The notes under the pieces are model-generated. The model was not told where the DNA came from. It saw only the letters and a program-made list of their open reading frames with translations, and did no database searches. Shown here one piece after another: positions 49,559-62,379 of a stretch of 64,000 nt of DNA. The stretch spans positions 36,106,607 through 36,170,606 of the forward strand of contig NC_084802.1 of the NCBI RefSeq assembly GCF_963169125.1, read 5' to 3'. The first letter of the stretch is position 1, and each line of letters begins with the position of its first letter. The position numbers were made by a program, and so were the translations under genes. Source of the DNA: Humulus lupulus (taxonomy: Eukaryota > Streptophyta > Magnoliopsida > Rosales > Cannabaceae).

Positions 49559-52500
49559 TAGGATATATATAGTCTTTGAGTCTTTCAATTTGAAGAGGTG
49601 CATTAACAATTCCCACTTCTCAATACCATATTTAAGATGTGCAATTATTTTGTATTTTTAATGCTAATAAATTTCAATATTAATTGTAAACCACATTGGC
49701 ATAGCCAAAATTAGGCTTTGTATATTAATAAATTTTACACATCTAATTATAATTTTTGAAATTACGGTTTAGATAGTTGGACATTGTCTTTGAATATGAA
49801 GAGGTGCATTTAATATTTAACGTATATTCAATATTTAATTATTCAAACTAACTATTAGTGTAGGCCATAATTATGCAAATGAATTAAATTTCCCAATTCT
49901 CAATACCATATTTATAATATTTGAAAAAAAAAACACAATAATTAACCCTATATTGTAGTAGCCGAAATTAATAATAAAAAATATATTTTTATAAAATAAT
50001 TAATTATTTGCCAAATGCTAGGATATATATAGTCTTTGAGTCTTTCAATTTGAAGAGGTGCATTAACAATTCCCACTTCTCAATACCATATTTAAGATGT
50101 GCAATTATTTTGTATTTTTAATGCTAAAAAATTTCAATAATAATTGTAAACCACAATTGGCAAAGCCGAAATTAGGGTTTGTATATTAATAAATTTTATA
50201 CTTCTAATTATAATTTTTGAAATTAGGGTTTAGATAGTTGGTTATTGTCTTTGAATATGAAGAGGTGTATTTAATATTTAACATATATTCAATATTTAAT
50301 TGTTCAAGCTAACTATTAGTGTAGGCCCTAATTGTGCAAATGAATTAAATTTTCCAATTCTCAATACCATAATTATAATATTTGAAAAGAAAAACACAAT
50401 AATTAACCCTATATTTTTGTAGCCGAAATTAATGATAAAAAATATATATTTATATAATAATTAATTATTTTCCAAATGCTAGGATATATATAGTCTTTGA
50501 GTCTTTCAATTTGAAGAGGTGTATTAACAATTCCCACTTCTCAATACCATATTTAAGATGTGCAATTATTTTGTATTTATAATGCTAAAAAATTTCAATA
50601 TTAATTGTAAACCACATTGGCATAGCAAAAATTAGGGTTTGTATATTAATAAATTTTACACACCTAATTATAATTTTTGAAATTAGGGTTTAGATAGTTG
50701 GTTATTGTCTTTGAATATGAAGAGGTGCATTTAATATTTAACGTATATTCAATATTTAATTGTTCAAACTAACTATTAGTGTAGGCCATAATTATGCAAA
50801 TGAATTAAATTTTCCAATTATCAATACCATATTTATAATATTTGTAAAAAAAACGCAATAATTAACCCTATATTGTTGTAGACGAAATTAATAATAAAAA
50901 ATATATTTTTATATAATAATTAATTATTTGCCAAATGCTAGGATATATATAGTCTTTGAGTCTTTCAATTTGAAGAGGTGCATTAACAATTCCCACTTCT
51001 CAATACCATATTTAAGATGTGCAATTATTTTGTATTTTTAATGCTAAAAAATTTAAATATTAATTGTAAACCACAATTGGCAAAGCCGAAATTAGGGTTT
51101 GATATTAATAAATTTTATACTTCTAATTATAATTTTTGAAATTAGGGTTTAGATAGTTGGTTATTGTCTTTGAATATGAAGAGGTGCATTTAATATTTAA
51201 CATATATTCAATATTTAATTGTTCAAGCTAACTATCAGTGTAGGCCCTAATTATGCAAATGAATTAAATTTTCAAATTCTCAATACCAAAGTTATAATAT
51301 TTGAAAAAAAAAACACAATAATTAACCCTATATTTTTGTAGCCTAAATTAATGATAAAAAATATAATTTTATATAATAATTAATTATTTACCAAATGCTA
51401 GGATATATATATATAGTCTTTGAGTCTTTCAATTTGAAGATGTGCATTAACAATTCCCATTTCTCAATACCATATTAAAGATGTGCAATTATTTTGTATT
51501 TTTAATGCTAAAAAATTTCAATATTAATTGTAAACCACAATTGGCATAGCCGAAATTAGGGGTTTTAATATTAATAAATTTTACACATCTAATTATAATT
51601 TTTGAACTTAGGGTTTAGATAGTTGGTTATTGTCTTTGAATATGAAGAGGTGTATTTAATATTTAACATATATTCAATATTTAATTGTTCAAACTAACTA
51701 TTAGTGTAGGCCCTAATTATGCAAATGAATTAAATTTTCCAATTCTCAATACCATATTTATAATATTTGAAAAAAAAACACAATAATTAACCCTATATTG
51801 TTGTAGCCGAAATTAATAATAAAAAATATATTTTTATATAATAATTAATTATTTGCTAAATGCTAGGACATATATAGTCTTTGAGTCTTTCAATTTGAAG
51901 AGGTGCATTAACAATTCCCACTTCTCAATACCATATTTAAGATGTGCAATTATTTTGTATTTTTAATGCTAAAAAATTTCAATATTAATTGTAAACCACA
52001 TTGGCATAGCAAAAATTAGGGTTTGTATATTAATAAATTTTACACACCTAATTATAATTTTTGAAATTAGGGTTTAGATAGTTGGTTATTGTCTTTGAAT
52101 ATGAAGAGGTGCATTTAATATTTAACGTATATTCAATATTTAATTGTTCAAACTAACTATTAGTGTAGGCCATAATTATGCAAACGAATTAAATTTTCCA
52201 ATTATCAATACCATATTTATAATATTTGAAAAAAAAACACAATAATTAACCCTATATTGTTGTAGACGAAATTAATAATAAAAAATATATTTTTATATAA
52301 TAATTAATTATTTGCCAAATGCTAGGATATATATAGTCTTTGAGTCTTTCAATTTGAAGAGGTGCATTAACAATTCCCACTTCTCAATACCATATTTAAG
52401 ATGTGCAATTATTTTGTATTTTTAATGCTAATAAATTTCAATATTAATTGTAAACCACATTGGCATAGCCAAAATTAGGCTTTGTATATTAATAAATTTT

Positions 52501-53704
52501 ACACATCTAATTATAATTTTTGAAATTACGGTTTAGATAGTTGGACATTGTCTTTGAATATGAAGAGGTGCATTTAATATTTAACGTATATTCAATATTT
52601 AATTATTCAAACTAACTATTAGTGTAGGCCATAATTATGCAAATGAATTAAATTTCCCAATTCTCAATACCATATTTATAATATTTGAAAAAAAAACACA
52701 ATAATTAACCCTATATTGTAGTAGCCGAAATTAATAATAAAAAATATATTTTTATAAAATAATTAATTATTTACCAAATGCTAGGATATATATATAGTCT
52801 TTGAGTCTTTCAATTTGAAGATGTGCATTAACAATTCCCACTTCTCAATAACATATTTAAGATATGCAATTATTTTGTATTTTTAATGCGAAAAAATTTC
52901 AATATTAATTGTAAACCACAATTGGCATAGCCGAAATTAGGGTTTTTAATATTAATAAATTTTACACATCTAATTATAATTTTTGAAATTAGGGTTTAGA
53001 TAGTCGGTTATTGTCTTTGAATATGAAGAGGTGCATTTAATATTTAACATATATTCAATATTTAATTGTTCAAGCTAACTATTAGTGTAGGCCCTAATTA
53101 TGCAAATGAATTAAATTTCCCAATTCTCAATACCATAATTATAATATTTGAAAAGAAAAACACAATAATTAACCCTATATTATTGTAGCCGAAATTAATG
53201 ATAAAAAATATATATTTATATAATAATTAATTATTTTCCAAATGCTAGGATATATATAGTCTTTGAGTCTTTCAATTTGAAGAGGTGCATTAACAATTCC
53301 CACTTCTCAATACCATATTTAAGATGTGCAATTATTTTGTATTTATAATGCTAAAAAATTTCAATATTAATTGTAAACCACATTGGCATAGCAAAAATTA
53401 GGGTTTGTATATTAATAAATTTTACACACCTAATTATAATTTTTGAAATTAGGGTTTAGATAGTTGGTTATTGTCTTTGAATATGAAGAGGTGCATTTAA
53501 TATTTAACGTATATTCAATATTTAATTGTTCAAACTAACTATTAGTGTAGGCCATAATTATGCAAACGAATTAAATTTTCCAATTATCAATACCATATTT
53601 ATAATATTTGAAAAAAAAACACAATAATTAACCCTATATTGTTGTAGACGAAATTAATAATAAAAAATATATTTTTATATAATAATTAATTATTTGCCAA
53701 ATGC
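49559..53704. repeat. HOR block 3, copy 1 (9 monomers, 4,146 bp)
   Basis: Order D G F G' B C D E F. Nine monomer starts (49559-53246) recur exactly 4,146 bases on, with no indel. Homology extends a little left into the previous unit (CAAACGAATT near 49428 and 53575). Confidence 0.9.
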
Positions 53705-56700
53705 TAGGATATATATAGTCTTTGAGTCTTTCAATTTGAAGAGGTGCATTAACAATTCCCACTTCTCAATACCATATTTAAGATGTGCAATTATTTTGTA
53801 TTTTTAATGCTAATAAATTTCAATATTAATTGTAAACCACATTGGCATAGCCAAAATTAGGCTTTGTATATTAATAAATTTTACACATCTAATTATAATT
53901 TTTGAAATTACGGTTTAGATAGTTGGACATTGTCTTTGAATATGAAGAGGTGCATTTAATATTTAACGTATATTCAATATTTAATTATTCAAACTAACTA
54001 TTAGTGTAGGCCATAATTATGCAAATGAATTAAATTTCCCAATTCTCAATACCATATTTATAATATTTGAAAAAAAAAACACAATAATTAACCCTATATT
54101 GTAGTAGCCGAAATTAATAATAAAAAATATATTTTTATAAAATAATTAATTATTTGCCAAATGCTAGGATATATATAGTCTTTGAGTCTTTCAATTTGAA
54201 GAGGTGCATTAACAATTCCCACTTCTCAATACCATATTTAAGATGTGCAATTATTTTGTATTTTTAATGCTAAAAAATTTCAATATTAATTGTAAACCAC
54301 AATTGGCAAAGCCGAAATTAGGGTTTGTATATTAATAAATTTTATACTTCTAATTATAATTTTTGAAATTAGGGTTTAGATAGTTGGTTATTGTCTTTGA
54401 ATATGAAGAGGTGTATTTAATATTTAACATATATTCAATATTTAATTGTTCAAGCTAACTATTAGTGTAGGCCCTAATTATGCAAATGAATTAAATTTTC
54501 CAATTCTCAATACCATAATTATAATATTTGAAAAGAAAAACACAATAATTAACCCTATATTTTTGTAGCCGAAATTAATGATAAAAAATATATATTTATA
54601 TAATAATTAATTATTTTCCAAATGCTAGGATATATATAGTCTTTGAGTCTTTCAATTTGAAGAGGTGCATTAACAATTCCCACTTCTCAATACCATATTT
54701 AAGATGTGCAATTATTTTGTATTTATAATGCTAAAAAATTTCAATATTAATATCAAACCACATTGGCATAGCAAAAATTAGGGTTTGTATATTAATAAAT
54801 TTTACACACCTAATTATAATTTTTGAAATTAGGGTTTAGATAGTTGGTTATTGTCTTTGAATATGAAGAGGTGCATTTAATATTTAACGTATATTCAATA
54901 TTTAATTGTTCAAACTAACTATTAGTGTAGGCCATAATTATGCAAATGAATTAAATTTTCCAATTATCAATACCATATTTATAATATTTGTAAAAAAAAC
55001 GCAATAATTAACTCTATATTGTTGTAGACGAAATTAATAATAAAAAATATATTTTTATATAATAATTAATTATTTGCCAAATGCTAGGATATATATAGTC
55101 TTTGAGTCTTTCAATTTGAAGAGGTGCATTAACAATTCCCACTTCTCAATACCATATTTAAGATGTGCAATTATTTTGTATTTTTAATGCTAAAAAATTT
55201 AAATATTAATTGTAAACCACAATTGGCAAAGCCGAAATTAGGGTTTGATATTAATAAATTTTATACTTCTAATTATAATTTTTGAAATTAGGGTTTAGAT
55301 AGTTGGTTATTGTCTTTGAATATGAAGAGGTGCATTTAATATTTAACATATATTCAATATTTAATTGTTCAAGCTAACTATCAGTGTAGGCCCTAATTAT
55401 GCAAATGAATTAAATTTTCAAATTCTCAATACCAAAGTTATAATATTTGAAAAAAAAAACACAATAATTAACCCTATATTTTTGTAGCCGAAATTAATGA
55501 TAAAAAATATAATTTTATATAATAATTAATTATTTACCAAATGCTAGGATATATATATATAGTCTTTGAGTCTTTCAATTTGAAGATGTGCATTAACAAT
55601 TCCCATTTCTCAATACCATATTAAAGATGTGCAATTATTTTGTATTTTTAATGCTAAAAAATTTCAATATTAATTGTAAACCACAATTGGCATAGCCGAA
55701 ATTAGGGGTTTTAATATTAATAAATTTTACACATCTAATTATAATTTTTGAACTTAGGGTTTAGATAGTTGGTTATTGTCTTTGAATATGAAGAGGTGTA
55801 TTTAATATTTAACATATATTCAATATTTAATTGTTCAAACTAACTATTAGTGTAGGCCCTAATTATGCAAATGAATTAAATTTTCCAATTCTCAATACCA
55901 TATTTATAATATTTGAAAAAAAAACACAATAATTAACCCTATATTGTTGTAGCCGAAATTAATAATAAAAAATATATTTTTATATAATAATTAATTATTT
56001 GCTAAATGCTAGGACATATATAGTCTTTGAGTCTTTCAATTTGAAGAGGTGCATTAACAATTCCCACTTCTCAATACCATATTTAAGATGTGCAATTATT
56101 TTGTATTTTTAATGCTAAAAAATTTCAATATTAATTGTAAACCACATTGGCATAGCAAAAATTAGGGTTTGTATATTAATAAATTTTACACACCTAATTA
56201 TAATTTTTGAAATTAGGGTTTAGATAGTTGGTTATTGTCTTTGAATATGAAGAGGTGCATTTAATATTTAACGTATATTCAATATTTAATTGTTCAAACT
56301 AACTATTAGTGTAGGCCATAATTATGCAAACGAATTAAATTTTCCAATTATCAATACCATATTTATAATATTTGAAAAAAAAACACAATAATTAACCCTA
56401 TATTGTTGTAGACGAAATTAATAATAAAAAATATATTTTTATATAATAATTAATTATTTGCCAAATGCTAGGATATATATAGTCTTTGAGTCTTTCAATT
56501 TGAAGAGGTGCATTAACAATTCCCACTTCTCAATACCATATTTAAGATGTGCAATTATTTTGTATTTTTAATGCTAATAAATTTCAATATTAATTGAAAA
56601 CCACATTGGCATAGCCAAAATTAGGCTTTGTATATTAATAAATTTTACACATCTAATTATAATTTTTGAAATTACGGTTTAGATAGTTGGACATTGTCTT

Positions 56701-57850
56701 TGAATATGAAGAGGTGCATTTAATATTTAACGTATATTCAATATTTAATTATTCAAACTAACTATTAGTGTAGGCCATAATTATGCAAATGAATTAAATT
56801 TCCCAATTCTCAATACCATATTTATAATATTTGAAAAAAAAACACAATAATTAACCCTATATTGTAGTAGCCGAAATTAATAATAAAAAATATATTTTTA
56901 TAAAATAATTAATTATTTACCAAATGCTAGGATATATATATAGTCTTTGAGTCTTTCAATTTGAAGATGTGCATTAACAATTCCCACTTCTCAATAACAT
57001 ATTTAAGATATGCAATTATTTTGTATTTTTAATGCGAAAAAATTTCAATATTAATTGTAAACCACAATTGGCATAGCCGAAATTAGGGTTTTTAATATTA
57101 ATAAATTTTACACATCTAATTATAATTTTTGAAATTAGGGTTTAGATAGTCGGTTATTGTCTTTGAATATGAAGAGGTGCATTTAATATTTAACATATAT
57201 TCAATATTTAATTGTTCGAGCTAACTATTAGTGTAGGTCCTAATTATGCAAATGAATTAAATTTCCCAATTCTCAATACCATAATTATCATATTTGAAAA
57301 GAAAAACACAATAATTAACCCTATATTTTTGTAGCCGAAATTAATGATAAAAAATATATATTTATATAATAATTAATTATTTTCCAAATGCTAGGATATA
57401 TATAGTCTTTGAGTCTTTCAATTTGAAGAGGTGCATTAACAATTCCCACTTCTCAATACCATATTTAAGATGTGCAATTATTTTGTATTTATAATGCTAA
57501 AAAATTTCAATATTAATTGTAAACCACATTGGCATAGCAAAAATTAGGGTTTGTATATTAATAAATTTTACACACCTAATTATAATTTTTGAAATTAGGG
57601 TTTAGATAGTTGATTATTGTCTTTGAATATGAAGAGGTGCATTTAATATTTAACGTATATTCAATATTTAATTGTTCAAACTAACTATTAGTGTAGGCCA
57701 TAATTATGCAAATGAATTAAATTTTCCAATTATCAATACCATATTTATAATATTTGTAAAAAAAACGCAATAATTAACCCTATATTGTTGTAGACGAAAT
57801 TAATAATAAAAAATATATTATTATATAATAATTAATTATTTGCCAAATGC
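53705..57850. repeat. HOR block 3, copy 2 (9 monomers, 4,146 bp)
   Basis: Same order and spacing as copy 1; followed by G' at 57851 where copy 1 is followed by D. A few private changes, for example TATTAATATCAAACC near 54748 and TTGTTCGAGC near 57212. Confidence 0.9.
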
Positions 57851-60800
57851 TAGGATATATATAGTCTTTGAGTCTTTCAATTTGAAGAGGTGCATTAACA
57901 ATTCCCACTTCTCAATACCATATTTAAGATGTGCAATTATTTTGTATTTTTAATGCTAAAAAATTTAAATATTAATTGTAAACCACAATTGGCAAAGCCG
58001 AAATTAGGGTTTGATATTAATAAATTTTATACTTCTAATTATAATTTTTGAAATTAGGGTTTAGATAGTTGGTTATTGTCTTTGAAAATGAAGAGGTGCA
58101 TTTAATATTTAACATATATTCAATATTTAATTGTTCAAGCTAACTATCAGTGTAGGCCCTAATTATGCAAATGAATTAAATTTTCAAATTCTCAATACCA
58201 AAGTTATAATATTTGAAAAAAAAAACACAATAATTAACCCTATATTTTTGTAGCCGAAATTAATGATAAAAAATATAATTTTATATAATAATTAATTATT
58301 TACCAAATGCTAGGATATATATATAGTGTTTGAGTCTTTCAATTTGAAGATGTACATTAACAATTCCCATTTCTCAATACCATATTAAAGATGTGCAATT
58401 ATTTTGTATTTTTAATGCAAAAAAATTTCAATATTAATTGTAAACCACAATTGGCATAGCCGAAATTAGGGGTTTTAATATTAATAAATTTTACACATCT
58501 AATTATAATTTTTGAACTTAGGGTTTAGATAGTTGGTTATTGTCTTTGAATATGAAGAGGTGTATTTAATATTTAACATATATTCAATATTTAATTGTTC
58601 AAACTAACTATTAGTGTAGGCCCTAATTATGCAAATGAATTAAATTTTCCAATTCTCAATACCATATTTATAATATTTGAAAAAAAAACACAATAATTAA
58701 CCCTATATTGTTGTAGCCGAAATTAATAATAAAAAATATATTTTTATATTATAATTAATTATTTGCTAAATGCTAGGATATATATATATAGTCTTTGAGT
58801 CTTTCAATTTGAAGATGTGCATTAACAATTCCCACTTCTCAATACCATATTTAAGATGTGCAATTATTTTGTATTTTTAATGCTAAAAAATTTCAATATT
58901 AATTGTAAACCACAATAGGCATAGCCGAAATTAGGTTTTTAATATTAATAAACTTTACACATCAAATTATAATTTTTGAACTTAGGGTTTAGATAGTTGG
59001 TTATTGTCTTTGAATATGAAGAGGTGTATTTAATATTTAACATATATTCAATATTTAATTGTTCAAACTAACTATTAGTGTAGGCCCTAATTATGCAAAT
59101 GAATTAAATTTTCCAATTCTCAATACCATATTTATAATATTTGAAAAAAAAACACAATAATTAACCCTATATTGTTGTAGCCGAAATTAATAATAAAAAA
59201 TATATTTTTATATAATAATTAATTATTTGCTAAATGCTAGGACATATATAGTCTTTGAGTCTTTCAATTTGAAGAGGTGCATTAACAATTCCCACTTCTC
59301 AATACCATATTTAAGATGTGCAATTATTTTGTATTTTTAATGCTAAAAAATTTCAATATTAATTGTAAACCACAATTGGCATAGCCGAAATTAGGTTTTT
59401 AATATTAATAAATTTTACACATCAAATTATAATTTTTGAACTTAGGGTTTAGATAGTTGGTTATTGTCTTTGAATATGAAGAGGTGTATTTAATATTTAA
59501 CATATATTCAATATTTAATTGTTCAAACTAACTATTAGTGTAGGCCCTAATTATGCAAATGAATTAAATTTTCCAATTCTCAATACCATATTTATAATAT
59601 TTGAAAAAAAAACACAATAATTAACCCTATATTGTTGTAGCCGAAATTAATAATAAAAAATATATTTTTATATAATAATTAATTATTTGCTAAATGCTAG
59701 GACATATATAGTCTTTGAGTCTTTCAATTTGAAGAGGTGCATTAACAATTCCCACTTCTCAATACCATATTTAAGATGTGCAATTATTTTGTATTTTTAA
59801 TGCTAAAAAATTTCAATATTAATTGTAAACCACATTGGCATAGCAAAAATTAGGGTTTTTATATTAATAAATTTTACACACCTAATTATAATTTTTGAAA
59901 TTGGGGTTTAGATAGTTGGTTATTGTCTTTGAATATGAAGAGGTGCATTTAATATTTAACGTATATTCAATATTTAATTGTTCAAACTAACTATTAGTGT
60001 AGGCCATAATTATGCAAACGAATTAAATTTTCCAATTATCAATACCATATTTATAATATTTGAAAAAAAAACACAATAATTAACCCTATATTGTTGTAGA
60101 CGAAATTAATAATAAAAAATATATTTTTATATAATAATTAATTATTTGCCAAATGCTAGGATATATATAGTCTTTGAGTCTTTCAAATTGAAGAGGTGCA
60201 TTAACAATTCCCACTTCTCAATACCATATTTAAGATGTGCAATTATTTTGTATTTTTAATGCTAATAAATTTCAATATTAATTGTAAACCACATTGGCAT
60301 AGCCAAAATTAGGCTTTGTATATTAATAAATTTTACACATCTAATTATAAATTTTGAAATTACGGTTTAGATAGTTGGACATTGTCTTTGAATATGAAGA
60401 GGTGCATTTAATATTTAACGTATATTCAATATTTAATTATTCAAACTAACTATTAGTGTAGGCCATAATTATGCAAATGAATTAAATTTCCCAAATCTCA
60501 ATACCATATTTATAATATTTGAAAAAAAAACACAATAATTAACCCTATATTGTAGTAGCCGAAATTAATAATAAAAAATATATTTTTATAAAATAATTAA
60601 TTATTTACCAAATGCTAGGATATATATATAGTCTTTGAGTCTTTCAATTTGAAGATGTGCATTAACAATTCCCACTTCTCAATAACATATTTAAGATATG
60701 CAATTATTTTGTATTTTTAATGCTAAAAAATTTCAATATTAATTGTAAACCACAATTGGCATAGCCGAAATTAGGGTTATTAATATTAAAAAATTTTACA

Positions 60801-62379
60801 CATCTAATTATAATTTTTGAAATTAGGGTTTAGATAGTCGGTTATTGTCTTTGAATATGAAGAGGTGCATTTAATATTTAACATATATTCAATATTTAAT
60901 TGTTCAAACTAACTATTAGTGTAGGCCTTAATTATGCAAATGAATTAAATTTTCCAATTCTCAATACCATATTTATAATATTTGAAAAAAAAAACACAAT
61001 AGTTAACCCTATATTGTAGTAGCCGAAATTAATTATAAAAAATATATTTTTATATAATAATTAATTATTTGCTAAATGCTAGGATATATATAGTCTTTGA
61101 GTCTTTTAATTTGAAGAGGTGCATTAACAATTCCCACTTCTCAATACCATATTTAAGATGTGCAATTATTTTGTATTTTTAATGCTAAAAAATTTCAATA
61201 TTAATTATAAACCACAATTGGCTAAGCCGAAATTAGGGTTTGTATATTAATAAATTTTATACTTCTAATTATAATTTTTGAAATTAGGGTTTAGATAGTA
61301 GGTTATTGTCTTTGAATATGAAGCGGTGCATTTAATATTTAACATATATTCAATATTTAATTGTTCAAGCTAACTATTAGTGTAGGCCCTAATTATGCAA
61401 ATGAATTAAATTTTCCAATTATCAATACCATATTTATAATATTTGTAAAAAAAACGCAATAATTAACCCTATATTGTTGTAGACGAAATTAATAATAAAA
61501 AATATATTTTTATATAATAATTAATTATTTACCAAATGCTAGGATATATATATAGTCTTTGAGTCTTTCAATTTTAAGATGTGCATTAACAATTCCCATT
61601 TCTCAATACCATATTAAAGATGTGCAATTATTTTGTATTTTTAATGCTAAAAAATTTCAATATTAATTGTAAACCACAATTGGCATAGCCGAAATTAGGG
61701 GTTTTAATATTAATAAATTTTACACATCTAATTATAATTTTTGAACTTAGGGTTTAGATAGTTGGTTATTGTCTTTGAATATGAAGAGGTGTATTTAATA
61801 TTTAACATATATTCAATATTTAATTGTTCAAACTAACTATTAGTGTAGGCCCTAATTATGCAAATGAATTAAATTTTCCAATTCTCAATACCATATTTAT
61901 AATTTTTGAAAAAAAAACACAATAATTAACCCTATATTGTTGTAGCCGAAATTAATAATAAAAAATATATTTTTATATAATAATTAATTATTTGCTAAAT
62001 GCTAGGATATATATATATATATAGTCTTTGAGTCTTTCAATTTGAAGATGTGCATTAACAATTCCCACTTCTCAATACCATATTTAAGATGTGCAATTAT
62101 TTTGTATTTTTAATGCTAAAAAATTTCAATATTAATTGTAAACCACAATTGGCATAGCCGAAATTAGGTTTTTAATATTAATAAATTTTACACATCAAAT
62201 TATAATTTTTGAACTTAGGGTTTAGATAGTTGGTTATTGTCTTTGAATATGAAGAGGTGTATTTAATATTTAACATATATTCAATATTTAATTGTTCAAA
62301 CTAACTATTAGTGTAGGCCCTAATTATGCAAATGAATTAAATTTTCCAATTCTCAATACCATAATTATAATATTTGAAA
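57300..62379. repeat. HOR block 4, copy 1 (11 monomers, 5,080 bp)
   Basis: From F at 57392: F G' B H H/C C D E A B H. Rare variants recurring at +5,080: TAGTTGATTATTG (57609), ATATATTATTATATAAT (57813), TTTGAAAATGAAG (58081), TAGTGTTTGAG (58325), TTTATATTATAATT (58743) and CACAATAGGC (58911). Confidence 0.9.
58774..59237. repeat. Class H monomer (rare B-like variant)
   Basis: Diagnostics: longer TA run (GGATATATATATATAG), GCCGAAATTAGGTTTTTAAT and ACATCAAATTATAA. Seen at 58774, 59238 (with a class C-like GGACA start), 62003 and 63854 (cut by the window edge). Restricted to the right end of the window. Confidence 0.8.
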
